The translations under genes were made by a program, and so were the position numbers. Under the pieces are notes generated by a model. It saw only the letters and a list, made by a program, of their open reading frames with translations. It ran no database searches and was not told the origin of the DNA. From assembly GCA_011772495.1 (NCBI GenBank), contig WVZL01000046.1, forward strand, positions 57,790 through 121,789: 64,000 nucleotides of DNA. Reading direction: 5' to 3'. Positions within the stretch are counted from its first letter, which is position 1; every line of letters starts with the position of its first letter. This DNA comes from Candidatus Aminicenantota bacterium. GTDB lineage: Bacteria > Acidobacteriota > Aminicenantia > Aminicenantales > Aminicenantaceae. Shown here in pieces: positions 34,926 to 43,009 of the stretch.

Positions 34926-35729
34926 ATGAAGCAAGAATCCTGGCAGCTCCAGGTTTTTGAAAAATCACTCAAGAAAAAAGAAAAACTTCACCTCCTCCAA
35001 AAAAACCTATGCATCGAGCCCAGTATGGTCATTCTAGATCTGGGCTGCGCTCAAGGCATTTTGAGCTATTTTCTGCGTCAGGAAGGGGGCTTCTGGATTC
35101 ACGCCGACCAAGACTTAGAGAACCTCAAGACATCTCAAGCTCTTCTGGAGAAAAATTGTCTCCGAGTGGAAGAAGAGTTTCTTCCTTTTAAAAGCGATTC
35201 ATTTGATCTGGTGGTCAGCTTAGACTACTTGGAACATCTCGAAAATGACAAATCCTGCCTTGATGAAATCCATAGAATTCTGAAAAAAGAGGGCCGATTA
35301 ATCCTGGCTACTCCTCGCACTGGAAAATTCTTGGCTCTGAATAAACTGCGTTCAGTTCTTGGTTTATCTATGGAATTTTATGGCCATAAAAGAGAAGGAT
35401 ACAGCCTTGAGGAACTCGAGAAAAAGCTGATGGAAGCCCATCTTCAGCTTCAGAAACACCAGACTTTCTCTCGCTTTTTCTCTGAACTCCTTGAGCTCCT
35501 GCTGAATTTCTTCTACGTCAAGTTCCTCTCCCGCCGAATACAAACCAAAAGTAAGCTTCGTGATGGGCACATCCGACCCTCCACTTCTCAAGAATTCTCA
35601 ACCCAGAAGAGATCTTTTAAGATTTATTCGTTCCTCTACCCTATAATCTGGCTCATATCCCGGCTGGACAAAATTCTCTTCTTCCAGAGGGGTTATGGCC
35701 TGGTCATTTGGGCTCAAAAGATATCTTAG
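34926..35729 (+). CDS. Class I SAM-dependent methyltransferase
   Basis: 267 residues. SAM-binding segments: VILDLGCAQGILSYFL near residue 38 (motif I), DQDLENLKT, FDLVVSLDYLEHLEN near residue 100 and KKEGRLILATP (strand 5). This is the UbiE/Methyltransf_11 pattern. The C-terminal 70 residues are hydrophobic and may attach it to the membrane. The substrate is unknown; position before a carboxylate transporter gives no clue. 18 bp separate it from that transporter gene on the same strand, so they share a transcript. Confidence 0.82.
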   Translation: MKQESWQLQVFEKSLKKKEKLHLLQKNLCIEPSMVILDLGCAQGILSYFLRQEGGFWIHADQDLENLKTSQALLEKNCLRVEEEFLPFKSDSFDLVVSLDYLEHLENDKSCLDEIHRILKKEGRLILATPRTGKFLALNKLRSVLGLSMEFYGHKREGYSLEELEKKLMEAHLQLQKHQTFSRFFSELLELLLNFFYVKFLSRRIQTKSKLRDGHIRPSTSQEFSTQKRSFKIYSFLYPIIWLISRLDKILFFQRGYGLVIWAQKIS

Positions 35730-35747
35730 CCCTCAGGATTCAGATAG

Positions 35748-37223
35748 ATGGAACTGAGAAAGAAAATCGGGCTTCTCTTCGGCCCCCTTTTCTTTCTGGC
35801 AGCTTATTTCTCTCCTCTTCTGAAAGAAAATCCTAAAGCCCACACTCTATTGGCAATTTTTCTGTTGATTGTCACCTGGTGGATCACCGAATGCATTCCC
35901 ATCCCTATCACGGCTCTTCTAGTGCCAGTCTTGATTACAGTCTTCCGAGTCGCTTCGGTCAGTGATGCCTTTGCTCCTTTTGCCAATCCGATCATCATGC
36001 TTTTCCTGGGAAGCTTTATTCTGGCCAAGGCCATGAGTGTGCATGCTCTTGACCAGAAGTTAGCTCACTCCATCCTCAGCCTGAAATTCATCGTCCAGAA
36101 AAGGAGCCGAATCCTTTTTGCTTTAGGCCTGACCGTGGTCTTCCTTTCCATGTGGATAAGCAACACCGCCACTACCGCCATGATGTATCCCATTGTGCTC
36201 GGGATTCTAAGCGCCTTCAATTCAGGGACTAAAGGGAATTCAGTCTCTTCCTTAAACCTTATTTTCCTGTTGATGATTGCCTATTCAGCTTCGGTAGGAG
36301 GCATCGGAACTCCTATCGGAAGTCCTCCTAACCTTATCGCCATCGGCATGTTAAAAAGGCTAGCAGGCTACAATATCACTTTTTTCCAATGGATGATCAT
36401 CGGCTTCCTGGTATTGATTCCCATGTATTTGGCTCTTTTCTTCTTTATGAAGCTCAAGATAAGAAAGCAAGACATTCCTTCTCGAGTAAAAAAGGATTTC
36501 TCATCAGCCATCCAAGCCAGACCCAAAGGGCTGACTCGACCCCAGAGGAATGTTCTGATTGCTTTCTCGGTTACGGTTTCGCTCTGGACCATCCCTGGCC
36601 TTATCAATCTCATCTTCTCAATCTTGAAGAAAAAACCACCTCTCGCCCTCTGGCTTCAAGAGCACTTCCCTGAATCTGTGGCGGCCATAATCGGGGCCAG
36701 CCTTCTTTTTATTTTACCGGTCGATCTTAAACAGGGGCGATTCACTCTTTCCCTTAAAGAAGCCTTAAGAATCGATTGGGGAACTCTTCTCCTTTTTGGT
36801 GGAGGCTTATCCTTAGGATTCCAGATGTTCGAGACGGGTCTGGCTGATTCAATCGGCCGGTTCTTCATTTCACCGGGAACTTCGGCCAGCTTATCCCTTA
36901 TCACCTTTCTCTCCATAGCCTTAAGCGTTTTCCTTACCGAAGTCACCTCCAATACAGCTTCGGCAAACATGATAATTCCCATCATCATCGCCATCTCTAA
37001 GGCTGCTTCCATCAGTCCTCTGGCTCCTGTTTTGGGGAGCGCTATTGGTTGCAGTTTTGCTTTCATGCTACCGGTGGCTACTCCTCCCAATGCCATCATT
37101 TTTGGTTCAGGATTAGTCCCCTTGACCAAGATGATCAAATATGGCTTTTGGCTGAATATCATGGGAATCATCATTATCTGGATCGCAATCAGGCTCCTGG
37201 CCCCTCTCCTCGGACTTATCTAG
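35748..37223 (+). CDS. DASS-family (SLC13) sodium/carboxylate symporter
   Basis: 491 residues, about 11-12 membrane helices. The two SNT-type clamshell motifs are visible: NTATTAMMYP near residue 132 and TSNTASANMIIP near residue 399, each followed by a P-loop-like stretch (GGIGTPIGSPPNLIAIG and PVATPPNAIIFGSG). These bind Na+ and the carboxylate of succinate, malate, citrate or sulfate. It sits in the inner membrane. The stop codon TAG lies inside the left CTAG end of the inverted-repeat element that follows. Confidence 0.92.
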   Translation: MELRKKIGLLFGPLFFLAAYFSPLLKENPKAHTLLAIFLLIVTWWITECIPIPITALLVPVLITVFRVASVSDAFAPFANPIIMLFLGSFILAKAMSVHALDQKLAHSILSLKFIVQKRSRILFALGLTVVFLSMWISNTATTAMMYPIVLGILSAFNSGTKGNSVSSLNLIFLLMIAYSASVGGIGTPIGSPPNLIAIGMLKRLAGYNITFFQWMIIGFLVLIPMYLALFFFMKLKIRKQDIPSRVKKDFSSAIQARPKGLTRPQRNVLIAFSVTVSLWTIPGLINLIFSILKKKPPLALWLQEHFPESVAAIIGASLLFILPVDLKQGRFTLSLKEALRIDWGTLLLFGGGLSLGFQMFETGLADSIGRFFISPGTSASLSLITFLSIALSVFLTEVTSNTASANMIIPIIIAISKAASISPLAPVLGSAIGCSFAFMLPVATPPNAIIFGSGLVPLTKMIKYGFWLNIMGIIIIWIAIRLLAPLLGLI

Positions 37224-37645
37224 CAAAAGCAATTTCAAATCCATGATGCGGATAACTTCCTTCAAATAAAGGTCTTTGGGAATGGAAGAAGCGACTTTGA
37301 AGATTTAGCCTTACAGATTCTCCTTGGAGGAGGAACAGCTCCGCTTTCCCCCTTCCAACGCTCGCCTTCTCCTTCTTACGGCTCGCTGCCTCCCCTTCTC
37401 GGACGCCATAAAGCGTCCTGCGACCAAGGAGGGCATACCCCCTTGGATCCTCCCAACATCCTTTCTCCGAAACGATGCTGGTCTTCGAAGGAAGTCGACA
37501 GAGTCGACCTGTGAGTATGTTTGAGCGAAGCGAGTTACGCAGCAGCCGAGAAGGCCGAAAGGAGAATGGCGTTAAAAATCTGAACGGAGCGAAGCCATTT
37601 CCAAAGACCTTTTCTTATCACGGATTTGGAAATGCTTGCCTCTAG
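37220..37645. mobile_element. MITE-like inverted-repeat element, about 425 bp
   Basis: The two ends are inverted repeats. Left end: CTAG at 37220, GCAATTTCAAATCCATGAT (37229-37247) and AAAGGTCTTTGGGAATGG (37268-37285). Right end read on the minus strand: CTAG from 37645, GCATTTCCAAATCCGTGAT (37617-37635) and AAAGGTCTTTGGAAATGG (37595-37612). The left arm has about 16 extra bases between the two blocks. The interior carries short palindromic pieces (GTCGAC twice, GAGCGAAGCGAG). No transposase is encoded. The left end coincides with the stop codon of the symporter gene. Confidence 0.65.
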
Positions 37646-37655
37646 TAATTCCTGA

Positions 37656-37684
37656 TTATCATTTTTTTTTGGTTTTGCTATAAT
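37656..37684 (+). promoter_or_regulatory. Sigma-70-type promoter, apparently leaderless
   Basis: TTATCA (37656-37661), 17-bp T-rich spacer, perfect TATAAT (37679-37684), then exactly 8 bases (TCCTAACA) to the ATG at 37693. No Shine-Dalgarno lies between. It begins 10 bp beyond the right end of the inverted-repeat element. Confidence 0.6.
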
Positions 37685-37692
37685 TCCTAACA

Positions 37693-38088
37693 ATGGACGC
37701 TTACTTGTCCCGGGAAGCCTACCATTTCCTCCTCGGTCTGAATCTCGCCTCCTCGAAACCAACCCTGGATGGAATTCTCATCGGGCATAAAAGAGGGCAC
37801 AGGTTTTTTGTAGAAAAAGTCTTTCCCGCGCAGGGGTTTTACTCTTCTCTTGAGAACTATTTTGCCCTCGACGAACATTTCAGAGGGAAGCTCATAGGAT
37901 TCTTCTCCTACGAGGCAGACGAGAAAAAAAAGAGAAAAATACTCCTTCCTTTCGCCTACGGGCAGCTCTTTCTTGACATTCGTTTAACCCCAAAGAAAAA
38001 AATGGACATCAAATCATATGTTATAGATCACAAGAAAGACTTTTTCCTCTCCCCCATTGACCTCAAAATATCAAAATCAGGGGGCTAA
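37693..38088 (+). CDS. Hypothetical protein, possibly MPN/JAB-like fold
   Basis: 131 residues, not firmly recognised. The opening (LSREAYHFLLGLNLASSKPTLDGILIGHKRGHRFFVEKVFPAQ) has the helix-strand-strand order of MPN/JAB1 domains, where a self-built strand LxGxLxG is followed by a strand ending in V.xVFP. The JAMM metal ligands (HxH and distal Asp) are not apparent, so if the fold is right it is non-catalytic. No signal peptide. The stop is 1 bp from the AMMECR1 start, and the two genes appear translationally linked. The link to AMMECR1 is the best clue to its role. Confidence 0.6.
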   Translation: MDAYLSREAYHFLLGLNLASSKPTLDGILIGHKRGHRFFVEKVFPAQGFYSSLENYFALDEHFRGKLIGFFSYEADEKKKRKILLPFAYGQLFLDIRLTPKKKMDIKSYVIDHKKDFFLSPIDLKISKSGG

Positions 38089-38089
38089 A

Positions 38090-38635
38090 ATGAGCCATTC
38101 ACTAAATAAGAATCAACAACAATTCCTCCTTCGCCTAGCTCGCCAAACCCTCGACCACTATTTAAAGGCAGGGAAAACACCTGAAATCAAAATCGTGGAG
38201 GAATATCTCAAAGAAAAAAGGGGAGCTTTCGTCACTCTAAAGGTCAATGATCAACTTCGGGGCTGTATCGGGTATCCTCTTCCTTACAAACCTCTGTATG
38301 AGACAATCATGGATGTCGCTATCTCGGCTGCTACCCAGGACTACCGATTCTCACCCTTAACCTATGAAGAGTTAAAAGAGGTAAAAATTGAAATATCCGT
38401 GCTCAGCCTGCCTGAACTCGTGAAAAATGTGAAAGAAATCGAAGTGGGTCGACACGGAATCATCATTTCCAAGGGACCCTACAAAGGTCTGCTTCTCCCC
38501 CAGGTTCCCCTCGAGTACGATTGGGATCTAGAAACTTACCTCAGGCACGGCTGCCTCAAGGCAGGCCTGAATGAGGACGAGTGGAAAAAAGAAGTTCAAA
38601 TCGAGGTCTTCGAGGCTCAAGTATTCTCGGAATGA
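38090..38635 (+). CDS. AMMECR1-domain protein (AmmeMemoRadiSam system protein A)
   Basis: 181 residues from the ATG at 38090, with AGGGGG upstream inside the previous gene's end. The AMMECR1 signature is clear: GAFVTLKVNDQLRGCIGY near residue 43, SAATQDYRFSPLTYEEL near residue 77 and IEISVLSLPE. In many bacteria and archaea AMMECR1 is encoded with MEMO and a radical SAM protein, probably in an RNA- or metabolite-modifying system of unsettled function. MEMO and the radical SAM partner are not adjacent here; its partner is the hypothetical protein at 37693. Cytoplasmic. Confidence 0.92.
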   Translation: MSHSLNKNQQQFLLRLARQTLDHYLKAGKTPEIKIVEEYLKEKRGAFVTLKVNDQLRGCIGYPLPYKPLYETIMDVAISAATQDYRFSPLTYEELKEVKIEISVLSLPELVKNVKEIEVGRHGIIISKGPYKGLLLPQVPLEYDWDLETYLRHGCLKAGLNEDEWKKEVQIEVFEAQVFSE

Positions 38636-38681
38636 GAACTTGACACCTTAGAAATACTAGCCCTTTATATCTCTAAGCTGC

Positions 38682-39437
38682 TTATTTCTTTTCCCTGAAT
38701 TTCTTGTGCTTGAGCAATTCTTGGGCTTGTTCTTTGGTATCTGCCATACCCGCCACCCAGCATGGGTCATCATCCAAACTGAGGACATAGTCTAGTTCAG
38801 CCTTCGCTTTCTCTACCTCTTTTAAGGCAAGATATGTATCCGCCAAATAAACCCGAGTTAAAGGATCTTGAGGGCCGATTTCTTTGGACTTCAGCAGATG
38901 CTCCAGAGACTTTTTCTTGCTGCCTCCAGCTATGCCTGGCACTTTAAAATAAACCCGGCCTAACACCCTGTCTGGCCCTCCATCTTCGTACGACCTGTCT
39001 AACTCGATCACCTTGTTCATGGCTTCCTTGATGTCATCGACCAAGAAAAGACTTTTCATGACTCCTCTTGCTTCTCCATAAACTCCGTAGTTGACCCCGA
39101 GCCAGTAGTAGGCATCAGGCTTTTCCGGTTCCAGTACTATGGCTTTCTTGGCATAATAAATCCCCTGGGAAAAAATGGTCTGTTTTTCCCTCTTGCCCTC
39201 TGTATGGGACCCAATATAATAGTGAATCCTAGCCATTTTCCAGTAGGGTGCATACTTGTCCTCCATCTCCTGAAGGGCCTTCCGGTACGTGGCCAGGGCT
39301 TCCTGGGCGGTCTCCATATCCTTCATCTCGATGTAAAGCTTATCAGCTTGAGAAATCAGCTCTTCCGGGTTCTGAGAAAACAGGAATAAAGACAGGCTTA
39401 AAAGAACCAAGAACAAAAAGACAGTTTTTACCCTCAT
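38682..39437 (-). CDS. Exported TPR protein, TatT-like
   Basis: 251 residues from the ATG at 39437, chosen because AAAGGAG lies 6 bases upstream and the protein then starts with a normal signal peptide (MRVKTVFLFLVLLSLSLFLFSQ). The frame opens further upstream but that part lacks coding character. Several tetratricopeptide repeats follow. GGPDRVLGRVYFKVPGIAGG and KKKSLEHLLKSKEIGPQD resemble the TatT/T-component family of TPR proteins found with some TRAP transporters. No TRAP genes are nearby. Periplasmic. Confidence 0.8.
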   Translation of the reverse strand: MRVKTVFLFLVLLSLSLFLFSQNPEELISQADKLYIEMKDMETAQEALATYRKALQEMEDKYAPYWKMARIHYYIGSHTEGKREKQTIFSQGIYYAKKAIVLEPEKPDAYYWLGVNYGVYGEARGVMKSLFLVDDIKEAMNKVIELDRSYEDGGPDRVLGRVYFKVPGIAGGSKKKSLEHLLKSKEIGPQDPLTRVYLADTYLALKEVEKAKAELDYVLSLDDDPCWVAGMADTKEQAQELLKHKKFREKK

Positions 39438-39501
39438 TTTCATCTCCTTTTTTCGGGTATTTATAGCACAAAACTCATGTTGGAAACAACAGGTAAAGAA
39501 C

Positions 39502-40155
39502 TTATTCAAAATACTTATCAGCCTTCTCATCCAGTTGAAGCAATATAGTCTCCACTCTCTGACGAGCGGTCTCAAATTCTTCAGAATTCAGGTCAGAATC
39601 TATGCTACAAGGCTGCCCGTATACAGCTACGACCTTTGAAAAAGGATGAAACATCAAGAAGCTATCCCAGCTTTTTAAGAATTTCTTCCTGGAAGCAGAA
39701 AAAGTAAAGGGGATGAGATAGGCTCCGGTTTCTTGAGCGAGCTTGATACATCCGGGTTTCAGCTTCCGGTTCGGACCTCGAGGCCCATCAGGCACGATGA
39801 TCAATTCTCCTCCTTGGTGGAGCTCTTCCTTCATTCGATTCCAGGCCTTGATGATCGCGTGAGAACTTGAGCCTCGGAGTACTTTATACCCCCACCTTTC
39901 CATGATCTGGGCAGCGATCTCTCCGTCTTCACTCGGACTGATCAAGGGCATGATTCCTCGGCGGCGGAAAAAATAAGGAACGATAAAGATGCGGCCATGC
40001 CATACTAAAAATATCACTGGGTTCTTCTGTTTTTTCAATTCTAGATAATCTTCCTTTCCGATAATGGTCATTCGAGTGGACCTAGCCCAAAGCCATAAGA
40101 CAATTTTTCCGACAATCCCGACCAAATACCAACGGGCTTTACGGAGGAGAGACAT
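39502..40155 (-). CDS. DUF374 lysophospholipid acyltransferase-family protein
   Basis: 217 residues. The DUF374 segments are intact: FLVWHGRIFIVPY near residue 47 (histidine of the acyltransferase-like site), LISPSEDGEIAAQIMERWG, VLRGSSSHAIIKA and VPDGPRGPNRKLKPG near residue 120. An N-terminal hydrophobic stretch anchors it in the inner membrane. Relatives in Gram-negative bacteria lie near kdtA and lpxK and are suspected to act on lipid A or Kdo-lipid. An almost leaderless promoter precedes it (TTGAAT-17-TATATT, 7 bases to ATG). Next to the sodium:solute symporter gene but separately promoted. Confidence 0.87.
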   Translation of the reverse strand: MSLLRKARWYLVGIVGKIVLWLWARSTRMTIIGKEDYLELKKQKNPVIFLVWHGRIFIVPYFFRRRGIMPLISPSEDGEIAAQIMERWGYKVLRGSSSHAIIKAWNRMKEELHQGGELIIVPDGPRGPNRKLKPGCIKLAQETGAYLIPFTFSASRKKFLKSWDSFLMFHPFSKVVAVYGQPCSIDSDLNSEEFETARQRVETILLQLDEKADKYFE

Positions 40156-40162
40156 CTGATAA

Positions 40163-40191
40163 AATATATATAAAATTCAATTAATATTCAA
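40163..40191 (-). promoter_or_regulatory. Sigma-70-type promoter, apparently leaderless
   Basis: On the minus strand: TTGAAT (40186-40191), 17-bp spacer, TATATT (40163-40168), then 7 bases to the ATG at 40155. The gap has no Shine-Dalgarno. Confidence 0.5.
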
Positions 40192-41637
40192 TCAAAGAGA
40201 GACGGTCCTCTTCTTCCGCTTTAATTCTTCAAGAAAATAACCGGCAAGGAAGCCTGCCAGGCACAAGGAAAGCCCATAGGGAACCGAAAAAGGCCAGGAA
40301 GGCAGCCTGAAAGGAAGGAGCCCAACCTGGCATAAAAAACTAGCCAAAGAAAATCCTCCTCCCAAAAGAAGGCTCAAGAATCCAGCTAGGGGTAATCTCC
40401 TTTTTAAAAAAATCATAGCCAGTCCAGGGATAAAAAGACCTTCAGCCATGATTTCAGAAGCAAGACCTAAAGTCATCAGGATGTTCTGAAATTGAGTGGC
40501 CACCAGAAACGCTATAGCCCCTAAAAAAAATGTCGACAGCCGACTGGCGACGATAATCTTCCCTGTCTTATCTGGTGAAAGAAGGCGCTGGTAGAGATCC
40601 CGCGTCAAAGTTAAGGCTCCAGTGTTAATGGCTGTATCCATGGTGGACATGATGGCTGCAACCAAAGCCACAAAAAGAATCCCTCCCAACAAAATCCCAG
40701 TTTGGGAAGAGATCAGCTCAGAGAGAAGAGGATTCTCAAGCTCCTGAGAAAAAAACAAAGGAAGAGAGAAAATTCCTATGAGAACCACCATGCTGTAAAG
40801 AATGAAAAACACGACTGAAGAGGTAAAAAAGCCTTGTCGAGCTCCCTTGGCAGTCCTGGCTGCCTGGATTCTCTGCCAGGCAATAGGAGAAATGATCCAG
40901 GCTAACGTGAAGGAAATAAGAATCAGGAAATTCCTCTTAAAATTGAAAAAAAAATCAAAATAATGGTCCTTACCCAGTTGAGAAGCCAGGACCGGAACCT
41001 CAATCGCAGGGGATTTTCCCAAGAGAAAAAAGAAAAGACTGAATATTCCGACCAGCAAGAGAAAAAATTGGAGACTATCAGTCACGACGACAGAAAAGAA
41101 CCCACCAAAAATAGAATAGAGAAGAACGACAGTCGTGCCTAAGGCCAAACCCAATAGGTAAGAAGTCCCGAGAAAAACCTTTAACAAATTCCCAAGAGCG
41201 ACCATCTGGGAAGCAGCCAGGACTACCATATACCAGATGATGAGAAAGGAGGCTAGGTGGCGTACACTCTGACCATAGCGCAGTTCGACTAGGTCTGGTA
41301 GAGAGATAATCGGAAGGCGGTGAATCGGTTTAGCTAAAAAAAAAGCCAAGATAAGAACAGTGAGTATTGTTGGGATTCCCACTATCCAAAATGCGCTCAC
41401 TCCGAGTTCAAAGGCTTCTTCGGTAGAAACAATGGTTGAGGTTGCCCCGAACCAAGAAGCAGTAATTGAAAAAAAGACCAAGAGTGCAGGAAGATTCCTG
41501 GAGGCGAGAAAAAAGTCCTCGAGGTTTTTCATCCGCCTGGAAAACAGGAAGCTAACCAGCAGAACAAGGGCGAAATAAACGAAAAGAAAAAGAAAAAATT
41601 TCAGCTGCATTATCAGATTTATACCAAAAATATTCAT
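40192..41637 (-). CDS. Sodium:solute symporter (SSS) family transporter
   Basis: 481 residues with about 13 membrane helices, matching the LeuT-fold SSS family (PutP, PanF, SglT). Segments: EDFFLASRNLPALLVFFSITASWFGATS (TM1-TM2, Na+ site), EEAFELGVSAFWIVGIP, IISLPDLVELRYG, LLYSIFGGFFSVVVTDSLQF (typical VYTxxGGxxAVxxTDxxQ-like TM5 motif) and LVAAIMSTMDTAINTGALTL (TM8, Na2-site Ser/Thr). The substrate could be an amino acid, sugar or carboxylate. An internal Met at residue 10 is an alternative start. Divergent from lolA. Confidence 0.9.
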   Translation of the reverse strand: MNIFGINLIMQLKFFLFLFVYFALVLLVSFLFSRRMKNLEDFFLASRNLPALLVFFSITASWFGATSTIVSTEEAFELGVSAFWIVGIPTILTVLILAFFLAKPIHRLPIISLPDLVELRYGQSVRHLASFLIIWYMVVLAASQMVALGNLLKVFLGTSYLLGLALGTTVVLLYSIFGGFFSVVVTDSLQFFLLLVGIFSLFFFLLGKSPAIEVPVLASQLGKDHYFDFFFNFKRNFLILISFTLAWIISPIAWQRIQAARTAKGARQGFFTSSVVFFILYSMVVLIGIFSLPLFFSQELENPLLSELISSQTGILLGGILFVALVAAIMSTMDTAINTGALTLTRDLYQRLLSPDKTGKIIVASRLSTFFLGAIAFLVATQFQNILMTLGLASEIMAEGLFIPGLAMIFLKRRLPLAGFLSLLLGGGFSLASFLCQVGLLPFRLPSWPFSVPYGLSLCLAGFLAGYFLEELKRKKRTVSL

Positions 41638-41713
41638 GCCTTAGCAAACCTGGAGAGAAAAAGAAAAGGAGGGCCTGCCACTTTCAATAATTCATCGGAT
41701 TAAAAGTAAAAAG

Positions 41714-41742
41714 TGTAGACCTGATCCTGTTAATGGTATAAT
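41714..41742 (+). promoter_or_regulatory. Candidate leaderless promoter for lolA
   Basis: A perfect TATAAT at 41737-41742 stands exactly 8 bases before the ATG at 41751, the same distance as upstream of 34926, 37693 and 6559. The -35 position (TGTAGA, 41714-41719) is weak. Confidence 0.45.
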
Positions 41743-41750
41743 TGTAAACC

Positions 41751-42386
41751 ATGAAACAAATCCCCTGGCTGCTCATCCTTTCTCTTTTTCTCTTTTCTCT
41801 CACCCCTGAAGAAGTGGCCATGAGAACAGAGAAAAGGCTTGTTTCCCTGAAATCTATCAAGGCCGACTTTGAACAAATCTACTATTCTGTATCGGTTACA
41901 ACACCCTTGAAAGAAAAAGGGAAATTCACTTTTAAAAAGCCTGATCTGATGAAATGGGAATACCGAGAACCTGAAGAGAAAATATTCCTGTATAAGAAAG
42001 GAAGTTTTCTCTTCTACATCCCAGAAGACAATCAGCTTATTAAAAGTTCTTTGGGTGAAGAAAATCATGAATCAGAGATATTAAGCCTCCTTTCCGGCCA
42101 GAAAACTTTTCAAAATCATTATCTTATTGAATTAAGCCCTTTTCCTACAGAAAGCGCTTCATCCTATCAGCTCAAATTGACTCCAAGAGAAGAGGATGAG
42201 TATTCTTTCATTCTCATGGAGATCGATGAAAAATCTTGGCTCATAACCAAAGCCATATTTTTTGACTGGGCAGGCAATAAAACAGAATTTCGTTTCAGCC
42301 GCATAAGAACCAACGTCAACGTTCCTCTTAGCTTTTTTGAGCTTAAGGTTCCTCCTGATGTGGAGATCATAGAAAGGCTGAAATAA
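41751..42386 (+). CDS. lolA: Outer-membrane lipoprotein carrier LolA
   Basis: 211 residues, about the size of LolA. A signal peptide covers the first ~18 residues (MKQIPWLLILSLFLFSL). The mature protein opens with LKSIKADFEQ, then KGKFTFKKPDLMKWEYREPEEKIFLYKKGSFLFYIPEDNQ, the characteristic half-barrel strands (the P-x-x-M/L-x-W-x-Y and Y-x-P-x-x-x-Q pattern). LolA carries lipoproteins from LolCDE across the periplasm. This supports a true outer membrane with Lol sorting; LolB and LolCDE are not in the window. Several lipoproteins encoded here are potential clients. Confidence 0.88.
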   Translation: MKQIPWLLILSLFLFSLTPEEVAMRTEKRLVSLKSIKADFEQIYYSVSVTTPLKEKGKFTFKKPDLMKWEYREPEEKIFLYKKGSFLFYIPEDNQLIKSSLGEENHESEILSLLSGQKTFQNHYLIELSPFPTESASSYQLKLTPREEDEYSFILMEIDEKSWLITKAIFFDWAGNKTEFRFSRIRTNVNVPLSFFELKVPPDVEIIERLK

Positions 42387-42395
42387 CCATTTTAA

Positions 42396-42417
42396 AACCC
42401 TTTCAGCCCATTTTCGT
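42396..42417 (+). promoter_or_regulatory. Possible ECF-type autoregulatory promoter
   Basis: AAC at 42396-42398 and CGT at 42415-42417 are separated by 16 bases, the classic ECF -35/-10 spacing, 29 bp upstream of the sigma gene ATG. A perfect 10-bp palindrome AGGACGTCCT (42434-42443) lies between it and the start codon. Both are suggestive only. Confidence 0.35.
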
Positions 42418-42445
42418 ATAACTCTTTGAGGACAGGACGTCCTCC

Positions 42446-43009
42446 ATGTATGAAGATAAAAACATAGTCGAAAGGACTCTGAGTGGAGAAAAGGAGGCTT
42501 TCGAGTTGATCGTCCAAAAGTATGAAAACCCCATGTTTAATTACATCGGACGCATGGTAGGAAACCGAGAACTTGCTCTAGAACTCACCCAGGAAGTTTT
42601 CCTGAAAAGTTATGCTTCTCTTCATTCCTATCAGGCGAAATACAAATTCAGCACCTGGCTCTTCAAGATCGCCTCAAATCTCATCATCGACTACTGGAGG
42701 AAGAAAAAAATCCCCACTCTCTCCCTTGACCAGCAGGACACCCGGGGATATCAAAGAGTTCCCCTCCAAATTTCCGACAAAGAGCCTTCGATAATTAAGA
42801 AATTTGAACTCTCGGAGTTAAGAGAAAGGATAGAGAAGATTTTGGAAGAAATACCTCCTTCTTTAAGGGAAATGTTTGTCTGGAGACACATCAATGAATT
42901 AAGCTATGATGAGATCGCAGAGATAAAAGGCATGCCTGTGGGTACAGTAAAAAATCGAGTTTTTCAGGCGAAGGAAATAATACTCCAAATCCTGGAGGAA
43001 AAGTCATGA
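42446..43009 (+). CDS. ECF RNA polymerase sigma factor (RpoE-like)
   Basis: 187 residues. Region 2 (about 10-75) carries FNYIGRMVGNRELALELTQEVFLKSY, which binds core and the -10 element; WLFKIASNLIIDYWRKK follows. Region 4 (about 125-180) carries the HTH ELSYDEIAEIKGMPVGTVKNRVFQAKEI for the -35. There is no region 1 or 3, as in group IV factors. The 4-bp overlap with the next gene, a zinc-finger anti-sigma, fixes its regulation: held inactive until an envelope signal releases it. The upstream sequence carries an ECF-like AAC-16-CGT pair, consistent with autoregulation. Confidence 0.94.
   Translation: MYEDKNIVERTLSGEKEAFELIVQKYENPMFNYIGRMVGNRELALELTQEVFLKSYASLHSYQAKYKFSTWLFKIASNLIIDYWRKKKIPTLSLDQQDTRGYQRVPLQISDKEPSIIKKFELSELRERIEKILEEIPPSLREMFVWRHINELSYDEIAEIKGMPVGTVKNRVFQAKEIILQILEEKS

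Noticed and set aside
36656..37174. A 172-codon minus-strand open frame
   Set aside because: Antisense to the DASS transporter gene; composition is the mirror of hydrophobic codons and no family pattern is seen.
37324..37762. Short frames in the inverted-repeat element
   Set aside because: They have no ribosome site or protein character and follow the repeats; treated as non-coding.
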